DNA of 64,000 nt from Arenibacter echinorum (GCF_003259375.1 NZ_QLLN01000002.1:496001-560000); one strand, 5' to 3'. Positions 27,013 through 36,849 are shown, counted from the first letter of the stretch. Numbers and translations are program-made. Notes: generated by a model from the sequence alone, not told the origin.

Positions 27013-27873
27013 ATGAAATTATACCCTATTGAATCTGGAAATTTTAAGTTGGATGGAGGGGCCATGTTCGGTGTGGTACCAAAATCTATATGGAACAGGA
27101 CCAATCCGGCAGATTCAAATAATATGATAGATATGGCCGCCAGATGTCTATTAATCGAAAATGGCGATCGACTTACCCTAATTGATACAGGGATGGGCAA
27201 TAAACAGTCCGATAAATTTTTTGGGTATTACTATAGGTGGGGAGACCATTCTTTGGATAATTCCCTAAAAAAATACGGCTTTCACAGGGATGATATTACA
27301 GATGTTTTCCTAACCCATTTACATTTTGACCATTGTGGGGGAAGCATACAATGGAACAAGGATAGAACCGGTTATGAACCCGCTTTTAAAAATGCCGTTT
27401 TTTGGACCAATGAGGCCCATTGGCAATGGGCCACGCAACCCAATGCGCGCGAAAAGGCCTCCTTTTTAACAGAAAACTTATCGCCCATGCAAGAAAGTGG
27501 ACAGTTGCGATTTGTTGAAAGGACGGAAAACCCTTTCACGGAAAAATCGGAATTGGATTTTGGAATTTTGTTTGTGGACGGACATACGGAAAAACAAATG
27601 ATACCTCATATTCAGTACAAGGACAAGACTCTCGTCTTTGCAGCGGACCTACTCCCTACTGCAGGCCATATTCCACTGCCATATGTTATGGGTTATGATA
27701 CAAGGCCGCTATTAACACTTTCAGAAAAAGCGATTTTTTTGGAAAAGTCCGTAAAAGACAATTACCATCTGTTTTTGGAACACGATGCCCACAACGAAAT
27801 CTGTACACTACAGACAACTGACAAGGGAATACGTTTAAAAGAAATACATACATTTGCCCAGCTTTTTGAATAA
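27013..27873 (+). CDS. MBL-fold metallo-hydrolase
   Basis: 286 residues from the ATG at 27013; a TTG at 26986 gives nine extra residues without conserved character. It has the metallo-beta-lactamase fold with the zinc motif THLHFDHCGG (HxHxDH), an upstream LLIENGDRLTLIDTGMG strand-turn, and later VDGHTEKQMIPHI and AADLLPTAGHIPLP that supply the other metal ligands. There is no signal peptide, so it is cytoplasmic. The sequence resembles the quorum-quenching lactonase / YtnP-type group, but that does not settle its substrate. It stands alone between the antiporter and the protease. Confidence 0.85.
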   Translation: MKLYPIESGNFKLDGGAMFGVVPKSIWNRTNPADSNNMIDMAARCLLIENGDRLTLIDTGMGNKQSDKFFGYYYRWGDHSLDNSLKKYGFHRDDITDVFLTHLHFDHCGGSIQWNKDRTGYEPAFKNAVFWTNEAHWQWATQPNAREKASFLTENLSPMQESGQLRFVERTENPFTEKSELDFGILFVDGHTEKQMIPHIQYKDKTLVFAADLLPTAGHIPLPYVMGYDTRPLLTLSEKAIFLEKSVKDNYHLFLEHDAHNEICTLQTTDKGIRLKEIHTFAQLFE

Positions 27874-27986
27874 TATGATCAATTTTAAATTCCTTTCATG
27901 GCAAACCATGGCTGCACAGCAAGCTTTCAAGCAAAATTTCTTGGAAATGAATTTAATAAGACATTCTAATCTAACACTATAAATAA

Positions 27987-29618
27987 ATGACACTAACATT
28001 GAACAGAACTTTTTTGGCCGTGTCGGCCTCTATTTTACTTTATGGCTGTGGCAGTACTGCCCTAGTTTCCACCCCAATTGAAAATATTGATACCCTACCC
28101 CTAAAAATATCGGAATTAACCGAGACTCAAAAAAAGAAGTGGGGACACACGGACCTGCTTACCGATACCATTCCAGGGATGAGCGTAGACAAGGCCTACG
28201 CCGAAATAATCGGGAATAAAAAAGGGGAGAAAGTAATTGTGGCCGTACTGGATTCCGGAATGGACCTTACCCATGAGGATTTAGTGGACGTACTTTGGGT
28301 CAATAAGGGAGAAATTGCAGGAAACAACAAGGATGATGACAATAATGGTTATGTAGACGATATACACGGGTACAACTTTTTAGGGGAGTCCTACAACGAG
28401 CAATTGGAAATGGCCAGAATTGTAAGCAAAAAATTGGGGGATGCCTCCCTTCAGGCCAAGGCCAAAAGCAACTTGGACAAGGATTATCAAAAAGCCCTTC
28501 AAAACAAAGGACAGTACGAACAAATATTGCAAGCAGTCCAAAATGCGGATGATGAGGTAAAGGAGCTTTTGGGGAAAGATAGCTATACCAAAAAAGACCT
28601 GACCGATATTAAAACGGAAGATGAGACCATGCAGAGAAACATAAGTATTTTAATGCAAATGTTGAGCATAAAGGATACTATTCCAGAAGTTCTTTCAGAA
28701 CTTAAAGATGGTATTAAACATTTTTCAGATCAACTTAACTATAATCTAAATGTAGATTTTGATGGCAGAAAAATGGTGGGTGATGATCCTTATAATTTTG
28801 ACGATAGGGACTACGGTAACGGAAATCCTAAGAACCGCGTTGATGATGAAAGTCATGGAACCCATGTTGCCGGTATTATTGCAGCAAAAAGAAATAACGG
28901 TCTTGGAGCCAACGGGGTTGCGGACAATGTAGAAATTATGAGTATCAGGGCAGTACCCAATGGAGATGAATACGACAAGGATATTGCTTTGGGAATACGT
29001 TATGCCGTGGACAACGGAGCCAAAATTATTAATGGAAGTTTTGGAAAGTCCTACTCCCCTAATGCAGAGTGGGTTTATGACGCCATTAAATACGCTGCTG
29101 ATAATGATGTACTTTTTGTGCATGCCGCTGGAAATTCAGGAGAAGATCTTGATGACCCAAATAACCCTAATTTCCCCAACGATCAAATCAATAATGGGCC
29201 AGAAATGGCTAATAATGTGATTACCGTTGGCGCTTTAGCAAGCACATATGGTTCCGAAATGGTGGCCTCATTTTCCAATTATGGCCTTATAAACGTTGAT
29301 ATTTTTGCCCCTGGTGACGATATCTATTCCACAATGCCCAATAATGAATACGATTTTCAGGGAGGTACTTCCATGGCCGCGCCTGCTGTTGCAGGAGTTG
29401 CTGCCCTTGTTAGATCGTTTTATCCAAAATTATCAGCCTCCCAAGTAAAGGCAATATTGCTGAATTCCGGACTTACGACCAAATCGAAGGTAGTGGTTGC
29501 AGGTGATACCTCTATGGCAATGGATTTTCAAAAAATCTCCAAATCAGGTAAAATGGTAAATGCATATAATGCCTTAATTATGGCGGATGCCGTGTCCAGA
29601 GGGAAAATAAAACTATAA
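27987..29618 (+). CDS. S8 subtilisin-family serine protease, lipoprotein
   Basis: 543 residues. The lipobox LLYGC places the acylated cysteine at 21. The catalytic triad is complete: Asp89 in VAVLDSGMD, His290 in ESHGTHVAGI and Ser462 in GGTSMAAPA, with the oxyanion Asn383 in AAGNSG. About 200 residues separate Asp and His, much more than the roughly 30-50 of typical subtilases. The insert begins with an acidic DDDNNGYVDD calcium-loop-like stretch and is then largely charged and helical. There is no T9SS sorting domain, so the protein is probably anchored at a membrane. It is followed by a hairpin terminator and then an M1 peptidase gene. Function is likely protein quality control or nutrient proteolysis. 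Confidence 0.92.
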   Translation: MTLTLNRTFLAVSASILLYGCGSTALVSTPIENIDTLPLKISELTETQKKKWGHTDLLTDTIPGMSVDKAYAEIIGNKKGEKVIVAVLDSGMDLTHEDLVDVLWVNKGEIAGNNKDDDNNGYVDDIHGYNFLGESYNEQLEMARIVSKKLGDASLQAKAKSNLDKDYQKALQNKGQYEQILQAVQNADDEVKELLGKDSYTKKDLTDIKTEDETMQRNISILMQMLSIKDTIPEVLSELKDGIKHFSDQLNYNLNVDFDGRKMVGDDPYNFDDRDYGNGNPKNRVDDESHGTHVAGIIAAKRNNGLGANGVADNVEIMSIRAVPNGDEYDKDIALGIRYAVDNGAKIINGSFGKSYSPNAEWVYDAIKYAADNDVLFVHAAGNSGEDLDDPNNPNFPNDQINNGPEMANNVITVGALASTYGSEMVASFSNYGLINVDIFAPGDDIYSTMPNNEYDFQGGTSMAAPAVAGVAALVRSFYPKLSASQVKAILLNSGLTTKSKVVVAGDTSMAMDFQKISKSGKMVNAYNALIMADAVSRGKIKL

Positions 29619-29631
29619 TAGTTAAAAAAAA

Positions 29632-29668
29632 TTCAAGGGACAGCCTATAAGCCTTGGCTGCCCTTGAA
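29632..29668 (+). terminator. Hairpin terminator after the S8 protease gene
   Basis: TTCAAGGG-A-CAGCC and GGCTGCCCTTGAA form a stem of about 13 base pairs with one bulged A. The hairpin lies just after the stop and is preceded by an A-tract; an A/T-rich stretch without a strong T-run follows. It probably separates the S8 and M1 transcripts. Confidence 0.55.
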
Positions 29669-29700
29669 CTATAAAAAATAGATTTTACAAATTGTAAGGT

Positions 29701-31569
29701 ATGAGACATAACAAAGGACTTTTTTTTGGTTTAGTGATTGCCATAATTTGCTTAACAGCAAAATTGGAAGCTCAAAACAATACTTCCTATTGGCAACAGA
29801 ACGTGGATTATTCCATGGATGTGAACGTGGATGTTGAAAAATATCAATATAGCGGAACTCAAAAATTGGTCTATACCAATAACTCCCCGGATGAACTAAG
29901 CAGAGTGTATTATCATCTTTTCTTTAATGCCTTTCAACCTGGCAGCGAGATGGACATGCGTTTACAAAGTATTGCTGATCCGGACGGTAGAATGATGGCC
30001 GACGGGAAAAGTAGGATCTCAAGCCTTAGCCCGGAAGAAATGGGATATCTTAGAGTTACTTCCCTGACACAGGACAACCAAGCAGTTTCCTTTGTTGAAG
30101 AAGGAACCATTTTGGTCGTGGAGTTAAATAAACCCATTCCCGCTGGAGGAAAAACCACCTTTGAAATGACCTTCAATGGACAAATACCTTTACAGATAAG
30201 GCGAAGCGGTAGAAACAGCAGTGAAGGGGTAGCGCTCTCTATGAGCCAGTGGTACCCGAAATTGGCGGAATACGATTTTGAAGGTTGGCACGCCGATCCC
30301 TATATTGCCCGTGAATTTCAAGGAGTATGGGGCGATTTTGATGTTAAGCTTACCTTGGACAAGAAATATGTGGTAGGCGGTACTGGATATTTACAGAATC
30401 CCGAAGAAATGGGTCATGGGTATGAAACCCCTGGATCAAAAATAAAAAAGACCAAGGGCAAAACCCTTACTTGGCATTTTAAGGCCCCAATGGTCCACGA
30501 TTTTATGTGGGCTGCTGATCCAGACTACATTCATGATACCCTAAAGGTAGAAAATGGGCCAATGCTCCATTTTTTCTATAAAAACGATAAGGAAATTATA
30601 GAAAATTGGAAAAAGCTTCAGCCAAAAGCGGCCGAAGCCATGCAATTCTTCAATAAAAATATTGGCGATTATCCCTATGAACAATACTCGATAATACAAG
30701 GAGGCGATGGTGGTATGGAATACGCCATGAGTACCCTTATTACCGGGGGTAGAAATTTTGGAAGCCTGGTAGGAGTTATGGTGCATGAAATGGCACATTC
30801 CTGGTTCCAGCATGTGTTGGCGAGCAATGAGTCCAAACACGAATGGATGGATGAAGGCTTTACCACCTTTATCTCCAGTTTATGTATGGACCAGGTCATG
30901 GACCAAAAAAAGGAAAATCCCTTTGCTGGTTCCTATCAAGGATATTATAATTTGGTTGCTTCAGGTAAAGAACAACCCCAGACCACCCATTCCGATAGAT
31001 ATGAGCTAAATTTTGCCTATGGGGTTGCCGCCTATAGTAAAGGGGCTATTTTCCTATCGCAACTGGGCTATATCATAGGCCAGGATAAGCTTATGGAGAC
31101 CCTGAGAAAATATTATCAGGACTTTAAATTTAAACACCCTACCCCAAACGATATAAAAAGAACAGCGGAAAAGGTTTCCGGGATGGAGTTGGACTGGTAC
31201 CTTACAGATTGGACCCAAACGACAAACACCATAGATTACGGTATTAAGGCGGTGGAGGCAGATGGACAAAAAACCAAGGTAAGCTTGGAACGAATTGGTC
31301 TTATGCCCATGCCCATAGATATTTTGGTTCTGTACAACGATGGTACCCAAGAAACATTTTATGCTCCCTTGCGTATGATGTATGGCGAAAAAGAGAATCC
31401 ATATCCTAATTTAAAAAGAACCGTATTGCAAGATTGGCCCTGGGCATATTCCAATTACGACTTTATCTTGGATAAGGAGCTCAATAACGTTAAGGCCATT
31501 GTATTGGACCCATCCCAACTAATGGCAGATGTAAATGAAGAAAACAATGTTTGGCAGGCCCAAGAATAA
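29701..31569 (+). CDS. M1 family metallopeptidase (aminopeptidase-N-like)
   Basis: 622 residues with a signal peptide (1-24). A beta-sheet N-terminal domain precedes the gluzincin catalytic domain. The exopeptidase motif appears as GGMEYAM (338-343), and the zinc site is HEMAHSW (His362, Glu363, His366) with the third ligand Glu385 in EWMDEGF. A C-terminal helical region and a small beta domain follow. It hydrolyses peptides from the N-terminus, probably in the periplasm or on the surface. The GAMEN motif is altered to GGMEY, common in Bacteroidota members. It is one of two consecutive peptidase genes. Confidence 0.94.
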   Translation: MRHNKGLFFGLVIAIICLTAKLEAQNNTSYWQQNVDYSMDVNVDVEKYQYSGTQKLVYTNNSPDELSRVYYHLFFNAFQPGSEMDMRLQSIADPDGRMMADGKSRISSLSPEEMGYLRVTSLTQDNQAVSFVEEGTILVVELNKPIPAGGKTTFEMTFNGQIPLQIRRSGRNSSEGVALSMSQWYPKLAEYDFEGWHADPYIAREFQGVWGDFDVKLTLDKKYVVGGTGYLQNPEEMGHGYETPGSKIKKTKGKTLTWHFKAPMVHDFMWAADPDYIHDTLKVENGPMLHFFYKNDKEIIENWKKLQPKAAEAMQFFNKNIGDYPYEQYSIIQGGDGGMEYAMSTLITGGRNFGSLVGVMVHEMAHSWFQHVLASNESKHEWMDEGFTTFISSLCMDQVMDQKKENPFAGSYQGYYNLVASGKEQPQTTHSDRYELNFAYGVAAYSKGAIFLSQLGYIIGQDKLMETLRKYYQDFKFKHPTPNDIKRTAEKVSGMELDWYLTDWTQTTNTIDYGIKAVEADGQKTKVSLERIGLMPMPIDILVLYNDGTQETFYAPLRMMYGEKENPYPNLKRTVLQDWPWAYSNYDFILDKELNNVKAIVLDPSQLMADVNEENNVWQAQE

Positions 31570-31585
31570 AAATAATTAAATTTTT

Positions 31586-31633
31586 AAATCCGTTTAAGAT
31601 GGCTGACCATGGCTGTTTTAAACGGATTTTTTA
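31586..31633. terminator. Bidirectional terminator between M1 peptidase and aspartoacylase-like genes
   Basis: AAATCCGTTTAA and TTAAACGGATTT form a perfect 12-base-pair stem followed by T-rich sequence, between two convergent genes. The right arm overlaps the last codons of the minus-strand gene. The hairpin is well placed to end both transcripts. Confidence 0.75.
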
Positions 31634-32823
31634 TTTCGATACCACCATGTGCCACTATACATCTTATTCTTTGCGGTGGCCTCCCTACTGGTCATTAAGA
31701 TTTCATTTTTATTGATGAGCCTATTTCTATACCCCAGCAGGTGGAAAAGAGGTTTTGCCATAAATCTGGCAGTTCTTTCATTCACCAATAAGGTGCCCTT
31801 TTTCTTATCTGCCCATGAAACCCCTGGTAAAATGGGCAACAAAGCGGGCATTCTAATTTTTCTCAACAGGACGGATATCCACAAGGCCAACTTAGGTGTC
31901 TTACGAATCAAAAAAAAACCATCCTCTCCTTGGCTTTGGTACAAAGGCATAAAAATGCTGGATTTTTGCAGGGCCAATACCGCTTTATGGTTGTGTTCGG
32001 CCAATATTTTACCTTTGTTTACGACATCGAAACTCTTAAATCCGGGCAGCATATGAAATTTGTCCCCGGATACAATAGGATGTCTGTAAATAATCTCAAA
32101 AAAATTGGCGTTCTCTTGGGCCGAATTTTGAAGCTGAAGGTAATAACCTTCAAACCCTTCAACATCAACTCTTTTAAGTGCTCCACTATAGACGAGGGCC
32201 AACCACATAAAGGCTATACTATTGTCCACCGCTGCCCGCTCCGTATGCTGGCCGGATTCGAAACCAAGGGCCAAGTAGCCCTGTTCGTTGATATAACTAA
32301 GTAGGGGGCCATCTAAATACTCCTCAATCCCCAAAATTATAGGGACAGGAAAAAGCTTTGAAAATTTCCTGTTGATCAAGGCATCATTAATGGTAATAAA
32401 CGGCAGGGTCTTGCTGGACGTAGTATGGAAATCTATAAAGTAAAAAGGTCCGGATTCCGTTTTCAGGATATCCGATAAGACTTGGTGAATGGATAATAAT
32501 TCCCTGTCCTCGTTAAGAAGTTCATTTTCCGCTTTGGCCTTAATTTTTTCAATTTTTTCATCGGTCCATAATCGGTTTAGGTCACCATCCAAAAATCTTT
32601 TCCCGGCCAAAAGTGCCGCAACGTTGCCACGAATCCCATAGATGTTACCATTAACAGAAATTCCATTTTCCGCTATCCCTTTGAAGACTTCTTGTATTGC
32701 CTGCTCACCAGAAGGCTCATTACCGTGAATGCCCCCGAAAAATATCATGGTAGGGCCACCATTGCCACCTTTAAAATGACCAATGGTTCGGCTCCTGCCT
32801 ATTTGGTCCTTCATTCTAATCAT
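31618..32823 (-). CDS. Succinylglutamate desuccinylase/aspartoacylase-like zinc hydrolase
   Basis: 401 residues. The ATG at 32823 overlaps the stop of the upstream gene as ATGA (32820-32823), which argues for translational coupling; a TTG at 32880 is less likely. M14-like carboxypeptidase fold: the zinc motif GGIHGNEPSGEQAI (His and Glu ligands) and DFHTTSSKTLPF with a further His. The long C-terminal part (about 280-401) is less conserved and basic at the end. Relatives cleave N-acyl-amino acids such as N-succinylglutamate or N-acetylaspartate. Its partner is a glutamate-cysteine-ligase-like protein, so a substrate containing a gamma-glutamyl or other amide bond is a reasonable guess. No arginine-catabolism genes are near. 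Confidence 0.8.
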   Translation of the reverse strand: MIRMKDQIGRSRTIGHFKGGNGGPTMIFFGGIHGNEPSGEQAIQEVFKGIAENGISVNGNIYGIRGNVAALLAGKRFLDGDLNRLWTDEKIEKIKAKAENELLNEDRELLSIHQVLSDILKTESGPFYFIDFHTTSSKTLPFITINDALINRKFSKLFPVPIILGIEEYLDGPLLSYINEQGYLALGFESGQHTERAAVDNSIAFMWLALVYSGALKRVDVEGFEGYYLQLQNSAQENANFFEIIYRHPIVSGDKFHMLPGFKSFDVVNKGKILAEHNHKAVLALQKSSIFMPLYQSQGEDGFFLIRKTPKLALWISVLLRKIRMPALLPILPGVSWADKKKGTLLVNERTARFMAKPLFHLLGYRNRLINKNEILMTSREATAKNKMYSGTWWYRNKKSV

Positions 32824-34670
32824 AGGTTCTTGGTTGTGATAATACCTATCAATTTCTTTCCTTGTACAACCGGCAGACAATTTATACCTTTGGATTCCAT
32901 TAGGACCTTCGCCCGCTTAGTGCTTTCCTCCTCTGTTGTAGTAATCAGTTCCGTTTTCATAATATCTTTAATAGGCCCTTCAAATTTGTCCGGATTCTTT
33001 AAATACGCCTTTAGGTCTGTCCAAGTCAACAAACCAACCAGGTCCAAATCATCATTTAGAATAGGTACATGATGAATATTTTTCCACTGCATCATTTTCA
33101 ACACCAATTCCGAACTATCACTATCCTGGGCAGTTACGGTATGTACGTTCATTATCTGGTACACCTTTCTCTCATTTTCGTCAATTACAAATTCATCACC
33201 TCTTGGCAATTCCCAAGCATCTACCGAATATCCTTTTTGTTGACCCTGGTACATTTTGGCCGTTAATATGGTCAGGGCATCTGGAAGCTTAAACTCCTTT
33301 CTAAGTTTTCTATAGCTTTTAATCGTCCATCGTGAACCGTTTTGAGTGGCAATCCTCCGTTCTATAATTTTCAAGTAATGCTCTGCATCTTTTGGTGCTA
33401 CCCCCATACTATACAATCCATTAAAGGCCATAGGCAAGAAGTGATCCAACAATAACTGTTGACTAGAGATTAGTTGTCCATCCCAATAAAATTGAGCTGC
33501 CATACCATATCTGGCGGCATTGAAAAAATTGCTTTTGGCATCCTTAAAATCCATCTTGGTATGAATGGCATTGAATTTTTTAGGCCTTCCCATCATTACT
33601 CCCACCCACAGCATCATATTGGCAATTTCGTCCTCAGTAGTGGGTCCGGAGGGGATATATCTGTTCTCAATTCTTATATGGGGTCTTCCATTGGTAATAC
33701 CATAGCAGACACGGTTCCAGGTATAGACTGTTCCGTTATGGAGTGACAGCGCCTTTAACTTTGGCATTTTTCCCTGTTTCAATTCGTTTAAACTGTCCAC
33801 GTCGTTATTAGAAGTAAGTAAGCTCCTAAATCCTGTAATAGAGTCTTTAAAATAATCCACAACTGTTCCTTTTGCCCAACTATTTCCGAAGTTCACCCGA
33901 GGTTCACTTTCATTCAATAGAAAGTTACTGGCCCTGGTATCCACACTTTGGGTAAATAGGGCTATTCTGGTCTCTTCCCATAATTCCCTTCCAAAAAGCA
34001 TGGGGGAGTTGGTACAAATGGACAGGATGGGCCCTGCAATGGCCTGAGACCAATTATAAGTATCCTCAAAATCATATGGGTCTATCTGCAGATGGGCTTG
34101 AAAACTGGTATTGCATCCTTCGAACAACACGGAATCATGACGAATATTCAACTCATCTACCCCTTTTATATGTATTTCTATATCATTATTTCTTATTTCC
34201 TTTATCACCTCGTTCAAAATCTTATATCGGGGAATAGGAGTCAAATATTCAAAATTCAAATGCCTTTTAGAAATGGTCGGCAAAATTCCGCACAGTATAA
34301 TTTTAGTAGCAGATTCCTCCGCAACTTTATTGGCAATGGCCAATAAATGATCTAACTGCAAGTGCATTTCAGAAAAGCAGTTCCCGGATAATGGAATGGG
34401 ATCCAAATTAATTTCGAGGTTATAAAGAGCCAATTCGGTGGTGAAATGTGGATCATCTATATTTTTAAGCACTTCCAAAGCCTTATTGGATGGCTGCCAT
34501 GATTCATCAACCAAACAGAATTCCTGCTCGGCACCGATCCTAATTGGACTTTGTTCGAACATCTTTTTATCCTGTATCTGTTCCAAGGCCACAAGGTCTG
34601 CCAACAATTGTTTAATATACTTGGCTTTAAGTGGATTGTTCCTCAATTTTTCAACTTGCAATTCTCCCAT
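32820..34670 (-). CDS. Glutamate-cysteine-ligase-like (GCS2) protein fused to tandem CBS domains
   Basis: 616 residues from the ATG at 34670; a TTG at 34709 lies further upstream. Residues about 35-430 resemble the GCS2/YbdK carboxylate-amine ligases: IRIGAEQEFCLVD, the acidic ALYNLEINLDP, and RPHIRIENRYIPSGPT. About 485-545 (MNVHTVTAQDSDSSELVLKM, LVGLLTWTDL) and 552-612 (IKDIMKTELITTTEEEST, LIGIITTKNL) are two CBS domains, which usually bind adenine nucleotides and regulate the attached enzyme. Expected activity is ATP-dependent joining of glutamate or a similar acid to an amine, under nucleotide control. It is translationally coupled to the aspartoacylase-like gene. A role in glutathione synthesis itself is unproven. 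Confidence 0.8.
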   Translation of the reverse strand: MGELQVEKLRNNPLKAKYIKQLLADLVALEQIQDKKMFEQSPIRIGAEQEFCLVDESWQPSNKALEVLKNIDDPHFTTELALYNLEINLDPIPLSGNCFSEMHLQLDHLLAIANKVAEESATKIILCGILPTISKRHLNFEYLTPIPRYKILNEVIKEIRNNDIEIHIKGVDELNIRHDSVLFEGCNTSFQAHLQIDPYDFEDTYNWSQAIAGPILSICTNSPMLFGRELWEETRIALFTQSVDTRASNFLLNESEPRVNFGNSWAKGTVVDYFKDSITGFRSLLTSNNDVDSLNELKQGKMPKLKALSLHNGTVYTWNRVCYGITNGRPHIRIENRYIPSGPTTEDEIANMMLWVGVMMGRPKKFNAIHTKMDFKDAKSNFFNAARYGMAAQFYWDGQLISSQQLLLDHFLPMAFNGLYSMGVAPKDAEHYLKIIERRIATQNGSRWTIKSYRKLRKEFKLPDALTILTAKMYQGQQKGYSVDAWELPRGDEFVIDENERKVYQIMNVHTVTAQDSDSSELVLKMMQWKNIHHVPILNDDLDLVGLLTWTDLKAYLKNPDKFEGPIKDIMKTELITTTEEESTKRAKVLMESKGINCLPVVQGKKLIGIITTKNL

Positions 34671-34788
34671 AAATCCCTTATTTATAGTTTTGTAAAAAAG
34701 ATAACCCAAGATAATGGCTAAATGGATTTTGAACTATGATGATTGTCATATCCCATAACTGTGCTTTTTATTTTACATTTACGGCCAA

Positions 34789-35172
34789 ATGTCATTTAGC
34801 TTCCCAAAAAAAGAAAAACTAAAGAGCAAAAAACTAATTGAACAGTTGTTTGCGGAAGGGATTGGTGTTACCAATTATCCCATAAAACTTGTTTATCTTA
34901 AAACCAGCTTTGACGATGGTTCCATATGCAAGGTTGGGGTGACCGCGTCCAAAAGAAATTTTAAAAGTGCCGTAAAAAGAAATCGAATCAAAAGATTGAT
35001 GCGGGAAAGCTATAGGTTGAACAAACACCTAATTTTTAACAACATAGAGAGTAACTTTGCGTTTATGTTTTTATATCTTGGTAAGGAGATGCCCTCGCAA
35101 TCCAAAATAACAGATACCATGATTCCTTTGATGCGGAAATTTGTCGATGAAATTGCTAAGGCTAGCAAATAA
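34789..35172 (+). CDS. rnpA: Ribonuclease P protein component
   Basis: 127 residues, basic, with the RnpA fold: an N-terminal FPKKEKLKSKKLIEQLFAEG and the RNR motif in KSAVKRNRIKRLMRESYR. With the RNase P RNA it removes 5' leaders of pre-tRNAs. The gene is followed after 11 bases by a CtpA-type protease. rpmH and dnaA are not beside it, so this is not the rnpA-rpmH-dnaA origin arrangement seen in many other phyla. A TACATTTA sequence at 34774-34781 resembles a -7 box, leaving a leader of only a few bases. Confidence 0.95.
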   Translation: MSFSFPKKEKLKSKKLIEQLFAEGIGVTNYPIKLVYLKTSFDDGSICKVGVTASKRNFKSAVKRNRIKRLMRESYRLNKHLIFNNIESNFAFMFLYLGKEMPSQSKITDTMIPLMRKFVDEIAKASK

Positions 35173-35183
35173 CTTATGAACAG

Positions 35184-36812
35184 ATGAAAGAGATAATTAA
35201 AAAACGGGTACTTATTCCCATTATCGCTATTACATTACTTATTGCAGGAAGTAGTTTTAAGGGCGATTTTTTTGAGATTGCCAAACAGATCGAAATTTTT
35301 ACAACCCTTTTCAAAGAGTTGAACATGAACTACGTGGATGAAACCAATCCTGCGGAATTAATGGATACTGCCATTAAAAACATGTTGGAAGATCTGGATC
35401 CCTATACCAAATTCCTTAATGAGCAAGACGTTGAATCCTTTAAAATAAACAATGCAGGTGAATATTCAGGTATTGGTGCCGTGGTTCGTAGTTACAAGGA
35501 TAAAGTAGTTATTGTTGAACCTTACAAAGGTTATCCCGCTGATAAGGCGGGACTTAAGGCCGGGGATGAAATCATTAAGATCGGTGATATTGCCATAGCG
35601 GATATACAGGATGATGCCGACGAACTTTTAAAAGGAGCCAATAACACCAGTGTGGGCATTACTTATGTTAGGCAGGGAGAAACCAAGTCTACAACGGTGA
35701 ACAGGGAATCTATAGAAGTAGATGCCGTTCCCTATTACAAGATGATCAAGGAGAACACCGGTTATATTGTTTTGTCAAAATTCAATAAAAAAGCTTCTGA
35801 ACAGACAAAGGAAGCTCTCCTAAGCTTAAAAAATGATGGCGCCAAAAAAATTATTTTGGACCTAAGGGATAATCCCGGTGGCCTATTGACCGAGGCCATC
35901 AATGTAACCAATCTTTTTATTCCAAAAGGGGAACTTGTGGTAACCACCAAATCCAAGGTAAAAAAATTTAACAGGGAATATAAGACTACCAACCAACCTG
36001 TAGATACAGAAATACCCTTGGTTGTATTGGTCAATGGTAGAAGTGCCTCGGCCAGTGAAATTGTCTCTGGAAGTCTACAGGATTTGGACCGCGCCGTTAT
36101 AGTAGGTGCAAGGAGTTTTGGAAAGGGATTGGTACAACGCCCTTTAAAACTTACTTATGGTACCCAATTAAAAGTAACCATATCCAGATATTATACAGCG
36201 TCGGGTAGGTGTATACAATCCTTGGATTATTGGAATAGGGATGAGAATGGAAACGCAGTCAAAAATACTCAGTTTAGGGATTTTAAAACCAAAAATGGGC
36301 GAAAAGTCCAAGATGGTGGAGGTGTTTTGCCAGATATAGAAATTGCTGCTGCCAAAACCAATACCCTTACCCAGGCCCTATTATCCGATAATGTTATTTT
36401 TGACTACGCCACCGATTTCTATTATAACAACACCGTGGAAAATGTATTGGACTTCAGTTATAAGGATAGTGATTTTGCTTCTTTCAAAAATTATGTCTCC
36501 AAAAGTAGTTTTAATTTTGAGACCAAGGCCGAAAAAGCACTAAAAGAGGCCATGTCGGGCGAGGACAGCACTATATTTGGCAACGAGGTAACAGATCAGT
36601 ATAAATCGCTATTGTTGGAGATGGATAAAAATAAATTGATGGCTTTGGATAAATACAAAGCTGAAATCCAGAAGAATTTGGAGGATGAAATTCTTAAACG
36701 CTATTTCTACAGGGAAGGTCTTTATGATTACCATTTACAAAATGACGAAGCCATTATGACCGCCACCGTTCTATTGAACGATAATGGCAAATACATGAAT
36801 ATTCTGAAATAA
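35184..36812 (+). CDS. S41 family C-terminal processing peptidase
   Basis: 542 residues. An N-terminal hydrophobic segment (8-22) serves as signal or anchor. A PDZ domain (about 90-175, YSGIGAVVRSYKDKVVIVEP, ADKAGLKAGDEI) precedes the protease core. The Ser/Lys dyad is Ser289 in RSASASEIV and Lys314 in SFGKGLVQ; the 25-residue spacing equals that in E. coli Prc (Ser430/Lys455). A C-terminal helical region follows. It degrades or trims periplasmic proteins from their C-termini. It probably shares a transcript with rnpA. Confidence 0.94.
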   Translation: MKEIIKKRVLIPIIAITLLIAGSSFKGDFFEIAKQIEIFTTLFKELNMNYVDETNPAELMDTAIKNMLEDLDPYTKFLNEQDVESFKINNAGEYSGIGAVVRSYKDKVVIVEPYKGYPADKAGLKAGDEIIKIGDIAIADIQDDADELLKGANNTSVGITYVRQGETKSTTVNRESIEVDAVPYYKMIKENTGYIVLSKFNKKASEQTKEALLSLKNDGAKKIILDLRDNPGGLLTEAINVTNLFIPKGELVVTTKSKVKKFNREYKTTNQPVDTEIPLVVLVNGRSASASEIVSGSLQDLDRAVIVGARSFGKGLVQRPLKLTYGTQLKVTISRYYTASGRCIQSLDYWNRDENGNAVKNTQFRDFKTKNGRKVQDGGGVLPDIEIAAAKTNTLTQALLSDNVIFDYATDFYYNNTVENVLDFSYKDSDFASFKNYVSKSSFNFETKAEKALKEAMSGEDSTIFGNEVTDQYKSLLLEMDKNKLMALDKYKAEIQKNLEDEILKRYFYREGLYDYHLQNDEAIMTATVLLNDNGKYMNILK

Positions 36813-36849
36813 GGAAATTCCGACCAAATAGTGCCTCGGTATTAAACTA

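Noticed and set aside
34600-35200. Chromosome origin near rnpA
   Set aside because: No dnaA or rpmH gene and no cluster of DnaA boxes is seen.
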